A stretch of DNA of 64,000 bases from Setophaga petechia (taxonomy: Eukaryota > Chordata > Aves > Passeriformes > Parulidae): NCBI GenBank assembly GCA_024362935.1, contig JANCRA010000006.1, positions 33,411,924 to 33,475,923 on the forward strand, in the 5' to 3' direction. Positions 33,619 to 44,800 of this stretch are shown here, one piece after another (position 1 is the first letter of the stretch; every line of letters starts with the position of its first letter). Position numbers and translations under genes: made by a program. The notes below the pieces were generated by a model. The model did no database searches. It saw only the letters and a program-made list of their open reading frames with translations, and had not been told where the DNA came from.

Positions 33619-33755
33619 GTAGGTGTGAGACTTAGGTCCTGTAAAGCTCGCTGGGGACAGCAGAGTTCTTCATAAAACCAAGGAGATCCTTTGCCTGGAG
33701 GCCAGAAAGCCTGCCCTTAGGAGTGGGGGCAGGAGTTAAGGAGATAGCCCAAATA

Positions 33756-36077
33756 ATGCACCCCCTGAAGACTACCCCTGCTGCCGAGAAGATAATGATC
33801 CCTGCAGACCGATGCACCCGGGCTGGCAGGCGAGGCAGAGAGGTAAGGGATAGTGGGGGAGAGCAATGGGCCACAGGAATAAAAACGGAGCACAGGAAAG
33901 CTCCAGATAAAAGAGGTATAATTACGAAAGACAGAAGAAATTTGTTGCTAGGAACCTGGCCTGATTGGCGAGCTACCTTAATTATTATAATTCTGAGCTT
34001 CCCGGCTGCCTGGGGAAACCCCCTTCAGCCTTACAAAGGGAACCTGACCCCTGACTGGTCTCAGGCCTTTTCGAGGTCTACCGGATCTATGGGGGATACC
34101 GCAGGTTTAAATTTACAAACATTAGTACTGCATGATGGTCTGCCGTACGCTAGACACGAATGGAAGAAGCAGAAAACCTGGCAGCTCCAAGGAATAGTGG
34201 GAGAACAAATTAATATTGGATGTCGAATAGTTAATGGGTCTGATTATACTAGCGCAATTACAATTAGTGTTTCCATGAGTCAGGAGGATAAACAAATAGA
34301 GTGTAAATACCCAATTGCACGAGACTGCTGGCAAAACTTCACATTAACTCACACAGCAGAGATAGTCTGCCTCTGGTCAAATGATATACAGGCCCTTTCT
34401 TTTAAATTTATAATAGCTGCTAAAACACACTCTACCACTATTGAACCTCACACTATCACCACTCCACCCACACCACCAGTCATACTCACCCCAAAAATTT
34501 TCAAAATAGGACCTTACATAATTAGGAAAACTGGTCAACAACAAATATTATTCAATCCAGCATGGTCCCTCAAACAGGTTGAACTGCTGATGCAAATCAA
34601 CGTTTCAGACATCCAGCCAGCATGTTCTCCGTTTTTACAAACATCCTTTGAAGGCTGGACCACTTGGCTCCGGAAACGCAGCTCTTTTAAAACAAGGAAA
34701 CTTAGAGACGTGACCGGTGTTCTAGGTACAGGATTGGGAATTCTGAATAGTATTGACTCGGAAGTACTAATGAGCAAATTGGCTGCTATGACTAGAGATC
34801 TATCCAAACTACAGCAACCACTGAAGTCATCTCTGTTAGCCTTGGGGACACACCAGTGGATGCTGTCAAATATTTTGCCAAATTGGGAAAAGGTAAACGT
34901 GAACGATCATAAATTGGTGATTGATACACTTAGTGCCACACAAAATAATGTTTCTTTAGCCCTCAGCTGCATCCAGGCACAACTGTGGATGCAGTCGGTC
35001 TCTGCCTCGATTATAAGAGAAGGCGAGGAAGGCACTTTCCCCACAGAAATTCGGAAAATAATCTGGGACAATGCCACTGAATTTGAAAGAGAATTCCAAT
35101 CCTGGTGGAAATTGGTGAATTTTACCTATAACGCTATTTCAAACACAGCTACTGCTTTTATCCTAATCATACAAAATGCCTCTGTACACCCAGTTTTTCC
35201 TGTTATTGCATTAGGAGTAAACCATGACGGAGCTGTTCTCTATCCTACAGAACATAGAGGATGGGCCCGTCAGTTTGGAGATAAATGGCAAACTGTTGAT
35301 TTGGAATCTTGCATTGTCCAAGAACAATTGGGGTTTATCTGTGAGGGTAATGTGATTATAGCTCAAGATATTTGTTTAGACACGGAGCAAAATATCTGTC
35401 AATTTGAGATTCGTCCTAAGGAGGCTTCTAAAACCGTTCTTGTATATATAGGTAATGGGTGTGCATGTTTTAGAACTATTTGTGACTCTGTGCTTATAGA
35501 TAATATTGTGGTGGATACAAAAAATCACTCAAACTTCTGTACTTGCAACTTTACTAAGATTACAGGGTGTGACATTACTTATGAAGCTACAGTTACCTCT
35601 CACTACCTACTGCAATCCAACTACACACTGATTCACAAATTACTGCCCACCCCGATTGGGATGGACAACACCCTAGTGAGACAACTGCTGCTCCATCAAG
35701 ACCTGATCAAAATCCTCGAGAAAATCAAGAAGAACGGACAGAAGACCCTGGTGACTGTTCATCATGACGTAGGAAAAATACACCGAATTATAGAGAGGGT
35801 GAAGCATGATGGCGAGTATAATTGGTGGGATACTCTCTTTGGGTGGACCCCCACTACCACAGGTGTCCTAAATAGTATATGCCATCCCATTGTTGTTCTT
35901 TTCATTCTGGCTGTACTTGGTTTTATTCTGTTAGTAATTCTATTTGTTATGAATTGGGATATGAGGAAAAAGCTAAGGAAATTAGCGCCTATAATTAATG
36001 CACAAAGTTTAACGGACGAAGCAGCTTATTTAACACTTGCTAGGAATGAACTAAAAAGATTTAATGAACAAAATTGA
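33756..36077 (+). CDS. env: Envelope glycoprotein, atypical, intact
   Basis: 773 codons from ATG 33,756 (an in-frame GTG at 33,723 is less likely). In order: a basic leader of about 70 residues, then a hydrophobic signal (ATLIIIILSFPAAW, about 73-86). A short surface subunit (about 88-317) with N-glycosylation sites ends in a minimal furin-type site RKLR. Next comes a Gly-rich fusion-peptide-like stretch (GVLGTGLGILNS, about 321-332). The long transmembrane-side ectodomain of about 380 residues has a Cys-rich head (GCACFRTIC, FCTCNFTKITGC) and a heptad-like helix (about 640-682). The anchor is VVLFILAVLGFILLVILFV (about 713-731) and the tail about 40 residues. The CX6CC motif and immunosuppressive-like region usual in gammaretroviral envelopes are not seen. 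No frame breaks are visible. Confidence 0.8.
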   Translation: MHPLKTTPAAEKIMIPADRCTRAGRRGREVRDSGGEQWATGIKTEHRKAPDKRGIITKDRRNLLLGTWPDWRATLIIIILSFPAAWGNPLQPYKGNLTPDWSQAFSRSTGSMGDTAGLNLQTLVLHDGLPYARHEWKKQKTWQLQGIVGEQINIGCRIVNGSDYTSAITISVSMSQEDKQIECKYPIARDCWQNFTLTHTAEIVCLWSNDIQALSFKFIIAAKTHSTTIEPHTITTPPTPPVILTPKIFKIGPYIIRKTGQQQILFNPAWSLKQVELLMQINVSDIQPACSPFLQTSFEGWTTWLRKRSSFKTRKLRDVTGVLGTGLGILNSIDSEVLMSKLAAMTRDLSKLQQPLKSSLLALGTHQWMLSNILPNWEKVNVNDHKLVIDTLSATQNNVSLALSCIQAQLWMQSVSASIIREGEEGTFPTEIRKIIWDNATEFEREFQSWWKLVNFTYNAISNTATAFILIIQNASVHPVFPVIALGVNHDGAVLYPTEHRGWARQFGDKWQTVDLESCIVQEQLGFICEGNVIIAQDICLDTEQNICQFEIRPKEASKTVLVYIGNGCACFRTICDSVLIDNIVVDTKNHSNFCTCNFTKITGCDITYEATVTSHYLLQSNYTLIHKLLPTPIGMDNTLVRQLLLHQDLIKILEKIKKNGQKTLVTVHHDVGKIHRIIERVKHDGEYNWWDTLFGWTPTTTGVLNSICHPIVVLFILAVLGFILLVILFVMNWDMRKKLRKLAPIINAQSLTDEAAYLTLARNELKRFNEQN
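33836..33848 (+). promoter_or_regulatory. Candidate splice donor inside the env leader
   Basis: CAGAG/AGGTAAGGGA at 33,836-33,848 includes AG/GTAAGG, a near-consensus donor, within the coding leader of env. A short alternative-frame ORF starting at ATG 33,812 runs into it (MHPGWQARQR). Use as a second donor, as in complex retroviruses, is speculative. Confidence 0.3.
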
Positions 36078-36081
36078 TCAT

Positions 36082-36099
36082 AAAAAGAGATGGGGGAAT
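36082..36099 (+). other. Polypurine tract
   Basis: AAAAAGAGATGGGGGAA directly precedes the 3' LTR at 36,100, the expected plus-strand primer of reverse transcription. Confidence 0.85.
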
Positions 36100-36578
36100 T
36101 GTAATAAGTAGCAATATGTTTGTTCATTAGTTAAATTAATAGCTGAATAATTCTTATAATATAAAAAGCAATAGTTAAATAGTTTTTGCTTGTAACAAGT
36201 ATTTGCTTGTAACTGTAACAAAAGCTGACCTGGCAAGAATTGCTGAGCTTGCAGAAACGTATAGTGCTTAGAATTGCTGAGCTTGCAGAAAATGTATAGT
36301 GCTTTGGAAACATGTGGTTGTAGTTAAGTCCTATAAGACAAAGTCCACCCAGCGAACAAAGCGGGCCCCCCTTCTCCTTCAAGACCACCAGAACAGGATA
36401 CGTCATCCCGAGAGGAGAAGAAATAAAAGACCAGACCCAGAAAGGGGGGCGCGGACTTTGAGAGCAGATTTCTCTCAGTCGCCCAGCGCTGAACTTTTGC
36501 TTGTCACTGCTTGCTTTATAATCAAATAAATTCTGATTGGGAAAAGAAATTTACATGGTAAGATTCTTCCTTATAACA
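36100..36578 (+). repeat. 3' LTR of the provirus
   Basis: 479 bp, same ends as the 5' LTR. Near 36,180-36,205 it has an extra 14 bp made by a short duplication of TTTGCTTGTAAC, and it carries a G for A near 36,314. TATA-like AATAAAAG lies at 36,422-36,429 and AATAAA at 36,525-36,530. It is followed by CTGC (36,579-36,582), the right target duplication. Confidence 0.92.
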
Positions 36579-38635
36579 CTGCTGTGCCAGGAGCGTTCTG
36601 GGCGGGCAGGAGAAGGGCTGCGTGCACGGCGGAGCGTCCTGCAAGGGGCTCACCAGAGCCTCCTGCGGGAACAGGCTGCGGGGCACGGAGGGTCTGGGAC
36701 ATCGCACCATCACCAATATGATCTAGTGAAGCCAAATTTATTATCCTTTAAAAGACTATATTTAAAATAAATCTCTACTGTCCACGTCTCTCTAGCTAAT
36801 ACATGATTGCTTAATCCTAGCTGTTCACTCATCTAAAATAGAATGCTGATTGGATCATCTAATTTTTGACACATCTTGCTGTGGTTGTCTGGCCTACCCA
36901 TGGCTCATTCTCCCAAGCTTTCTGACAAACTTGCTGAGTCCTGATGACTCTTCTTCTTGTATCTTTTTTGAGGATTTACCGACCCCAATTCTGAGTATGT
37001 CCATAATTCATTCTTTGTGAACGTGTTCACTATCCATTATTACAAGCATGCTGGATTGTGCATCGGCTGAATATGGTCCTTGTCTTGCAAAAACTCCTCC
37101 ATTCTTTCTCTGAGCCAGCATTTGAGCCAGTTAAACAAAACCCTCCCTCTCACGCTGTAAAGAACGTGGAATTGGAGTTGGAATGTGACCCTGAAATTGA
37201 AGCAGCTCCAAAACTAAAGTAGAAAAAAGTTATTCCAGAAGCTATTGTAGAAGGGACCTTTCTCTCCAATGATGTAGAAGCTTTTCCTGTAGTAACTAAT
37301 GCTGCAAGCAGAGTTTGAGAACCTTTCAATTGGAAGATTTTAGAAAAATTGAGAGCTGCAATTTCATAATTTGGTTGAAAATCCCAACTTGCACAGTCAC
37401 TTTTGCAGTGTATTTTTCCATCTAACACATTAATTCCAGCTGATGTGCATACCCTAATAAGACTTATAATGCCACCCCATCAGCAGGAGATGTTTCATAA
37501 AAGCTGGGAGGAAAAGTGTGCTCAAGAAGCAGCAAGACCTAGAGTGCAGGTGATCCTCTATATAGTTTAACAGCACAACAGTTACTTGGCAAGGGGCCCT
37601 GGGCTACTGCCACTGGCCAGGCTAAGAGCACTGATCAAGTCTTACAGATGAGGCAACAACTAGCATATAATGCTATCCTTGCACTTCCAGGTAAGTTTCA
37701 CACCATGTCTTTTACACAAAGTCACCAAAGAAGAATGAAGACTTTGATAGATTTGTAGAGAAATTGCATAGAGCTATCTATAAAAATTCTGATTTCAATT
37801 CAGACACAAAGATACAATGGTATGGATTTTGGGATCATTACTCCATTCCAAATGACTTTCCCTTCAGTCACAAGAGCCTTCCATCTCTTCCAAAAATTGC
37901 CCGCTGAAACTCTTCTGCTGCCTTCCAAATCAGTTCACTACTCCAGCATAACCCTTGAAGCATGGGCAGCTGACTCTTCAACTAATATAGTAGAAAAGAA
38001 GCATCTTTATTGCAGCACTGGACACATGTGAACTAGTTTCCAAAGACACGTGCAAGGAGTTGCAGACTCCTTCTCTCTATTTCTACAGAAAGGTTTTACA
38101 TTAGGTTCCTAAGGACCCATAATACATAATTATTACCTGCCTGCTTTGTATTTTTATCAGCTGAATATCTATATACAGCTGCGCAATTGTACTGCCTTTA
38201 CTGGGTGGGTGGGATTTTGAAATGAGGGAGTGGTTGTATGGGAGGAGGAAAGCCGCTTTCCTCATGGTGAACTCTTCTGCCATGGCCAGTTGGCAAGACC
38301 TTTTGACCTGCTAGTCATGGTCCAAGCCTGTCCTAACTGTTCAATTATTCTTAAGGCAAGGTATTTCTATGGTCTCTGCTCCTTCACAATTGCTTCCTCT
38401 ATCCCTGTCACTCCTAGCTTTATGTTCCTAATATATTTGCTACTCTTTAACTAAGGGACATGATTTCTGCTAGCTGTATTACTAACTTAGCTTCTTACCT
38501 CATTTTAAAATCTTACCTAAAATATGCAATCTTCTACTATCCCAATTCTATTCCCAGCTGGCCCCTCGACTCATCTGCACTTTTCAATTATCCTAACTAC
38601 ATTTTCAGCTAACCCCTTGACTCACCTCAGGCGCA
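36579..38635 (-). repeat. Right arm of the inverted duplication, part 2
   Basis: Reverse complement of about 848-2,895. It continues the arm after the provirus and contains the plus-strand copy of the gag remnant at about 37,150-37,930 (DVHTLIRLIMPPHQQEMF near 37,440-37,500). Small indels and substitutions separate it from the left arm. Homology ends at about 38,635. Confidence 0.88.
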
Positions 38636-39840
38636 AGCCTGACTGCCTCTCTCCCAGCAGCTCAGAGCTGCATTGCACAGCGCTTGCTGTGCGCCAGAGA
38701 GCACAAAGCAGGCTGGCCTGGTGGGCCTGAATATTTCTGCCAAACACTCTGCAGCTCACACCTTTGCTCTGGCTCAGTGCAGAAGTGCAGGATTGCAGGC
38801 GCTTCCTCCCAGAGCTGCGTGAGGCGCTGGCTCCTGCAGATGTGCCCTGCCGAGCTGTCCCTGCCTCACGCTGGCCTCGCTTCCCCTGGCACAAGTGCCG
38901 GGCCTGAAGGAGGCTGCCCTGTGCTCCAGCCTGCCCAGCAGCCCAGCTCCCTGCCCCGGTGCCCAGGGTGCTGCACACACTGCTGGCCTTTGCCAGGAGT
39001 TCCAGGGCAGCGGCAGAAGAGGAGGAATCCTCAGCCAGCCCAGCAGCCCTCGGCTGCCCTTGGCCTTTCTCTGCTCCTGGGTGCACTCCAGACGGCCAAT
39101 GCCTCCAGGCTGTGCTGTGCCCAGCATGGCTGCGCTTCCCCTCGGGAGCAGCCAGCTGCCACCTGGGCTCTGAGAGCGGAGGATTCGCCCGCTGCTAGGA
39201 ACAGGCACCCAGGGCCCGGCTGCTGCCTCTTGCAGCTGCAAGGGCCTCCTCCCAGCCTGCCTCTGCCGGGGCTCAGCCTGCTGCGGCCTCTGCCGGGGCT
39301 CTGCTGGGGCTCCAGCCCGGCCTAGGCCGGGCCCGCTCTCACCTCACAGGCGCTGACAGCTCTGCACCACAGGACACCTTCCCCAGCACCCTCTCCGATC
39401 TTTCTGCTTGCTTACTTGAGCAAGGCTCTCCTCCAGCCAAAGACATTGCAGCTAGGGATACAAATCCAAGTGGCAGGAACCCCAATGCTCTCCAGTCACA
39501 GCTGAAGGCCTGCATCTGCACAGGATGTTTGGGCTGCCTCATTCTTCCTTTGCTTTTGCCTTCAAATGTCATTGCCCTTTCTGCCTCAAATAGAAGTACC
39601 AGAGTGGCCAAAAACAGACCAGTTGGCCATATTCCAAAGGCAGTGTGGTCTGGAGAGAAGGAATGAAGAAGATCCTTCCCCACTTTCACACCATGCCAAA
39701 GACACCGTGTCACTTTCCACCGTTAAGAAACAACAGACAATTCAGAAGGAATTCTCGAGCTTATTTGCAGAGTGAGAAGGAAGGGAATCTTCAAGGTGAG
39801 TTGTGGTTTCAGAAACTTTATTCATTTCCAGTCCTACTCT
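38636..39840. other. GC-rich unique segment, no gene recognised
   Basis: After the inverted arm the sequence is GC-rich with long overlapping ORFs on both strands (38,622-39,325) that lack a known motif; I treat them as compositional. A few splice-like sites exist but no exon series could be built. Confidence 0.35.
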
Positions 39841-39857
39841 GCAGTCCTATTAGACAA

Positions 39858-39917
39858 TCCTACTCTAACCCTAACCCTAATCTTAACCCTAATCCTAATC
39901 TTAATCCTTATCTGTAG
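39858..39917 (+). repeat. Interstitial telomere-like repeat, block 1
   Basis: CTAACCCTAACCCTAATCTTAAC and variants: degenerate units of the vertebrate telomere repeat (C-strand) mixed with CCTAAT and CTTAAT, about 60 bp. The block is preceded by CAATCCTACTCTAA, which recurs after block 2. Confidence 0.8.
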
Positions 39918-40239
39918 ACAGTTTTTTACTGAGACATAGTCGATGGGAAAAAACTAACGTGAGCAAGTACATCTGAGAAAGCAACAGCTGCCTAATTCAA
40001 GGACATGGTTTCTTTGAGCAAGAGGTTGTTTAATAAATTATGTGATAACAGGAGGTAAAAAAGAAGCCACAAACATCTTGAGAAAGGTGTAACTAACTTT
40101 TATAGCTGACCAATAGTGAGCTTTAGTTTTGCAATATGTATGAGCCTTATTACTGTCATTATAAAAGTGTTTCTGTTAATCAACAAATCTGAGATTTTGT
40201 CGATCATCATCGGATGAGCAAGTCTCCCATCTACCTTGT

Positions 40240-40335
40240 CAATTATCCTAATCCTAATCCTTATCCTAATCCTTATCCTTATCATAATCCTAATCCTTAT
40301 CCTAATCCTAGTCCTAGTTAACAATCCTACTCTAA
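40240..40335 (+). repeat. Interstitial telomere-like repeat, block 2
   Basis: About 80 bp of CCTAAT/CCTTAT units (telomere variant repeats), ending next to a second copy of CAATCCTACTCTAA at about 40,322-40,335. It is separated from block 1 by about 340 bp of AT-rich sequence. Confidence 0.75.
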
Positions 40336-40339
40336 ACTG

Positions 40340-41230
40340 GTGGAGGAATAAATGGTCCTGATGTTCTTGCCTCGTTCCTCTTCTTCAGTAAAACAATCAG
40401 TGGCACCAGGCTGGACGCAGGCTCAGCAGATGTTACAAATGGATGCTGCCCAAAGGGAAAAAAATCAACAAAAAACAATGAACCATGACTTTCCAAGCTC
40501 AGTGCTTCACAGAATTCCTCTGGCTCCTAGAAGGATGCAGGAAGAGGACCAATGGGACCATCTACACCTCCATCTTTTTGTGCAGGACTTTGGCATCACA
40601 GGCAAACCTGGCCCAGAATCCCACTCATCCATTTATCCAGGTATCTTCATCTTGCTGAGATTTTTGCCCTGCCAGTGCTCTAGAAATGGTGCTTTCTCTC
40701 CCTGGGGTTTCTTGCTTTCAGGAAACTCCAAAGCCTCACATAGGTCCCTGTCTTTGGAAGACAGGCACTGTGCCGATTCCCACAGGGAGACAGAGCAGTG
40801 TCTACTTTTCCGTGCCCTGCCCCTTGCGTGCTGGATGGCACCTTCCTTCCCAGCAGGGCCGGCCCTGTGGCACTGGGCCCTGCAGTTCCCTCTCTGCCAC
40901 ACAACCTGGCAGTAACCCTGGCACAGTTCCCGGCTGCTTGGGCGTGCCAGGCAGCAGATGGGGCTGGGACAGGTCCCTCCCAGCTGTCCCTGTTTGCGTG
41001 GCAGAAACCTCTAAGGGTGGGCTGGGGGGCACAAACCAGGGCCCCTCCGAGGCTCACAGTGAGCCCCCCACAGCCCCTCGTGCCCACAGCCAAATCTCTG
41101 ACTGCTCAGCTGGGACTGGCTTCCTTGGCTTCCTCTACCACCATTTCATGGCTCTACCACCATTTCATGTACCCTGCATTGCTCGACTTCAATTCTTTTG
41201 CCATTAGATCAAACTGAACACTCCACCAAA
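40340..41230. other. Intergenic sequence, no gene recognised
   Basis: Mixed-composition DNA with short overlapping ORFs on both strands and no domain, exon series or RNA gene that I can support. Confidence 0.4.
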
Positions 41231-41235
41231 GTACA

Positions 41236-41660
41236 AAAGAGGGCAACAGAAACAGTCAGAGGACAGAGCACCTCTCCTCTCAGGAAATGCGGAGAGAGCT
41301 GGAGTTATTCAGTTTTGTGAAGAACAGGCCCCAGGGAGACTTTATTGCCACTTTGCAAGACTTCAGAGTGGCTTTGAAGAAAGTGGGGGCCATCTTTTTT
41401 AACAGGGCCAGTTACAATAGGATATGGACAAATATTTTTAAACACAAAGGGGATTAAGTCACAGTAGGTCTAAGGAAGAACTTGTTTACTCGGAGCATGG
41501 TGCAGCCCTGGCACAGCTTGCCCCAAGAGCTTGTAGGTGCCCCCTCCCTGCAACCATTCTGGCTCTGGTGGCAAAGGGCTCTGAGCAACCTGATCTCTGT
41601 AAAGATGTCCCTGCTTATGGCAGGACACTTGCACCACAGGACCTTTACAGGGCCCTGCCA
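41236..41660 (+). mobile_element. CR1 LINE fragment (3' part)
   Basis: The stretch runs from AGAGGGCAAC through GAGAGAGCTGGAGTTATTCA, CCCCAGGGAGACTTTATTGC and GGTGCAGCCCTGGCACAGCT. It follows the order of the 3' region of avian CR1 retrotransposons with many substitutions. It is an old, 5'-truncated copy lying downstream of the kinase-like gene. Confidence 0.65.
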
Positions 41661-41814
41661 GCCCAGCCCAGTCTAGGATTCCTCACCGCTTTCATTTGAA
41701 GAGCAGCAAGAGTGGAGGTGAGGAGGAAGGGGGCTGATCTGATGCCTTGGACTTGAGTGGAGGAGGAGCCCATCCCTCAGAGCCTGTTTCACCTGCAGCC
41801 CCTTCACATTTTAC

Positions 41815-44800
41815 CTGCAGGAGCTCCTTGGCAGACCAGCGCTGCTCCTCGTCTCTCTGCAGGCAGCAGCTCAGGAAGTCACGCAGCAAAGCCGAGAGGA
41901 GCTTGGGCTGCCGCAGCTTTGGGGTCCCAACTGTGGCTATCAGGTGCCGAGCCTGGAGAAGAAAAAACCACGAGGCTTCACCCGCTGCTTTCACATCTCT
42001 AAGTGCTCTCCCAGATCCCTTTGTTTAACCTGTGTTCTGCAGTGGCAGTTTCTGCCCTGGCAGAGACCCAGAGATGACTTTACCAACAAAAAACCCAAAC
42101 CCCAATGCAGCCACAGCTTTTGCACCATCCCACAGATCTTGCCTTGGCAGCTGATTGCATTGACTGACCTAGTTAGTGGGAACTGCATCAGCACAAGCAC
42201 AATTCCTTCCCTGAGGATTCACACCAGCTTGAGAGGCTTTTTGGAAGAGGGACTTTGCTATATGAACTAATTTCAAGGATTACTACATGAAAGGCATCTC
42301 TGCAGTGCTTGTTGGTCTTTTAAGCACAGCTGCCATAGAACAAAGCTCATCAAGCTTTTTGTGCTCTTCTTGAAAACAATGGGAATTGGAAGGAAAGAAA
42401 GGAAATGCATCAGTTAATGCCCAGGGAAGGAAATAAAGATTTACAATCTCATCTTCAACACAGACACATTAAGATGCCTACACAAATGTATTGGGATGAA
42501 AATGGCTGCTTGGGCACACAGGAACCACCTGCAGCTCTGTCTCTCAGCAGTCTGAAAATTTCAGCTTTCCATTTTTCGGCAAAAGAGAAATTTTCATGGT
42601 CAGAAGAAAGAGAGGTGCCATCCCTATGGTCACCCTCTGCTCATTTGGCTACTCAAGTCAATGCTTTAGTGATAGGCCCATCCCAGAAAGTGCCAGGAAA
42701 CAAACAGGAGGTTTTGGCAGGCTCTCCACATCACCAGGCTTCGGCTTGGTGACATAGAGAACGTGCCTTGGGCTAGGAGAGAAACACGGTCACTAAATGC
42801 AGTGCAGCAGCACTGCACAAGAAGCAGAAGAGACTCTGTGGCCTTTACACCCTCATGCCCAGGTTTCAGGCATGTTTCCCAGTGAGAAGAAACTGCACAG
42901 TGGCTTAGGTTCCTCTCTAAAGACCACAGTTTTAGAAACTTTGTTGACTTTGGGTTTCCTTCCTTCATTTATGGAAAGATAACTGAAGTTCTGCGATGCT
43001 TCTTTCCTGTTACTGGGGCCATCTCCACAGACAAAAGAACTGGAACCACTTATAACCCAAAGGAAAGTGTTGCCTGAGAATGGAGTTTGTTTGCATGTGG
43101 TAAGGCTTGAGTTCCCCACCGAGGCAACCAAAACTAGAGCAGATGCTGATGTGTTGCAGGACATTTGTAGGAGGGGCCTTGGTGGAAGTAGTTCCAGCAG
43201 ATGGCAATGGGATTTTGTCCAATGGCACGCAGGACAGGGGGCAGGTGAGAAAGACAGTGGGATCAGTGAGTATTTGCTCCTTACCGTGCCAGAACTCTCG
43301 CTCCAGTAAGGCGGTTCTTGTTCTATCATTTCAATTCCCACTATCCCCAAAGACCATATGTCCACTTTGGGGCCATATGGGTGACCTGTCACCATTTCAG
43401 GCGCCATCCATCACGGAGTCCCGGCTAGCGAGCACGGTCTGCTCTGCTCAGAGTTGAGCTGAGTAGAGAGGCCAAAATCAGCTGAGGAGAAAGCAAAATA
43501 CTGGTTTGATTTGAATTCTGTGCAATTAGGAAAGCAAGCAAAAGAATTCCCCAGTAGAAGTTTGAAAATGTGCTGTTGAATCTCCTGGCATTGGCAACTT
43601 AAAAAATCCCCCCATTTTTTACCCTGCCTCCAGCAGTGGCTTTTGTTCTTTGGAAACTTTAGACTTGTAACTCCCTCCCTCTGGAAGGGACATCCAGAGA
43701 GCAACAGCACTCTTGACTGCTTGTTCCTCAGCATACCTCCGTGCACATTGCAACTGTGTCACCAGCTCACAGCGGGTGTCCCTGCGCTGCCACCAGCACC
43801 ATTTTTGGGGAGCTGGCAGTCACTCCAAGCAGCCCCACAGCCACATCCCTGGAAGGCTGCAGCTGACCAAGAATATACTGACCCAGCTTGACAGAGCCGT
43901 CGGTTTTGAGAAGGATGTTGCTGCTTTTCACATCTCGATGGATCACATCGTTTGAGTGAAGAAAATCCAGTCCTTGCAGGCACTGAGAGAGAAAACAGAA
44001 AGTGGTGGGCAAAAAGAAGTGATGTGATTTCATCACACAAGAAAGAAAGAATCTAAAAGATTCCCTCTCCAGGGGAATGGGGAGTAATGGCAGAACACAG
44101 TGCCACTGAGAGGAAGAGCTTGCTGCTCCAACACTTGCAGAGCAGGACCTTTCTAAGGAAAGGCACGTCAGCTTTTGAAAGAGGAACAACACCTGCTTTT
44201 GTAGGCTGTCCCCTGCAAACCAGCCAGCATGACTCCTGCTGCAGTGGATGTGCTCAGAAGCAAGGAGCATTTTGGCTGCACTCCTATCCTTTTTAGCTGA
44301 GGACTGAGAGAAATGTGTCTCTCTCTTTTTTCTTTGCTGTTTGTTTCAAATCCTGCCACCAGCATCTTTGCTTTTACAGGCAAGGAATGCAGTGAAGACA
44401 GACTCCAGGCAAACATTTAGAGAAGCAAGGTGGAGAACAGCAAATAGAAATACAAGAGACAGAGCGAGAATACAACAGCAGGAGATAAGAGTCCTGGCAT
44501 TGAGTACAGGGAGTGCAGGGGCAATGGCAGGCCTTTCACTTGAGGTGCTCTTACTTGCCCATAGGATAGCAGCAACACAGAAACAAGCTTGGCACATGAA
44601 ACCTCTCCTGTTCTGAGCCCCTGTTTGCCAGACAATCCTGCCCAAGCCCTTGGAAACACAGATGGGATTGCTGACCTCCCAACTGATGGCTGCCATCTCA
44701 TCTTCACACAGGAAGCTCTTGCTGATGACATCGCTCAGAGTGCCCCCATCCATGTACTCCATGACCAGCAAGAGTTCCTTGCCCAGAAGGTAGCTGAAAG

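Larger units (their letters stand above)
27096..36578 (+). mobile_element. Nearly intact young provirus, gammaretrovirus-like with an extra ORF
   Basis: A 9,483-bp provirus: 5' LTR, histidine-type primer site, leader with a candidate splice donor, gag, TAG-separated pol, a 224-codon extra ORF, env, polypurine tract and 3' LTR. The LTRs differ by one substitution and one 14-bp indel, so the insertion is recent. It sits inside the right arm of the inverted duplication, and the left arm has the unoccupied site. The visible defect is one in-frame stop in integrase (32451-32453). Gag-pol traits are class I, but the env is atypical. Confidence 0.92.

Noticed and set aside
33723..33755. GTG start for env
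   Set aside because: Eukaryotic initiation at GTG is rare and an ATG follows in frame at 33,756. A spliced mRNA could still alter the true start.
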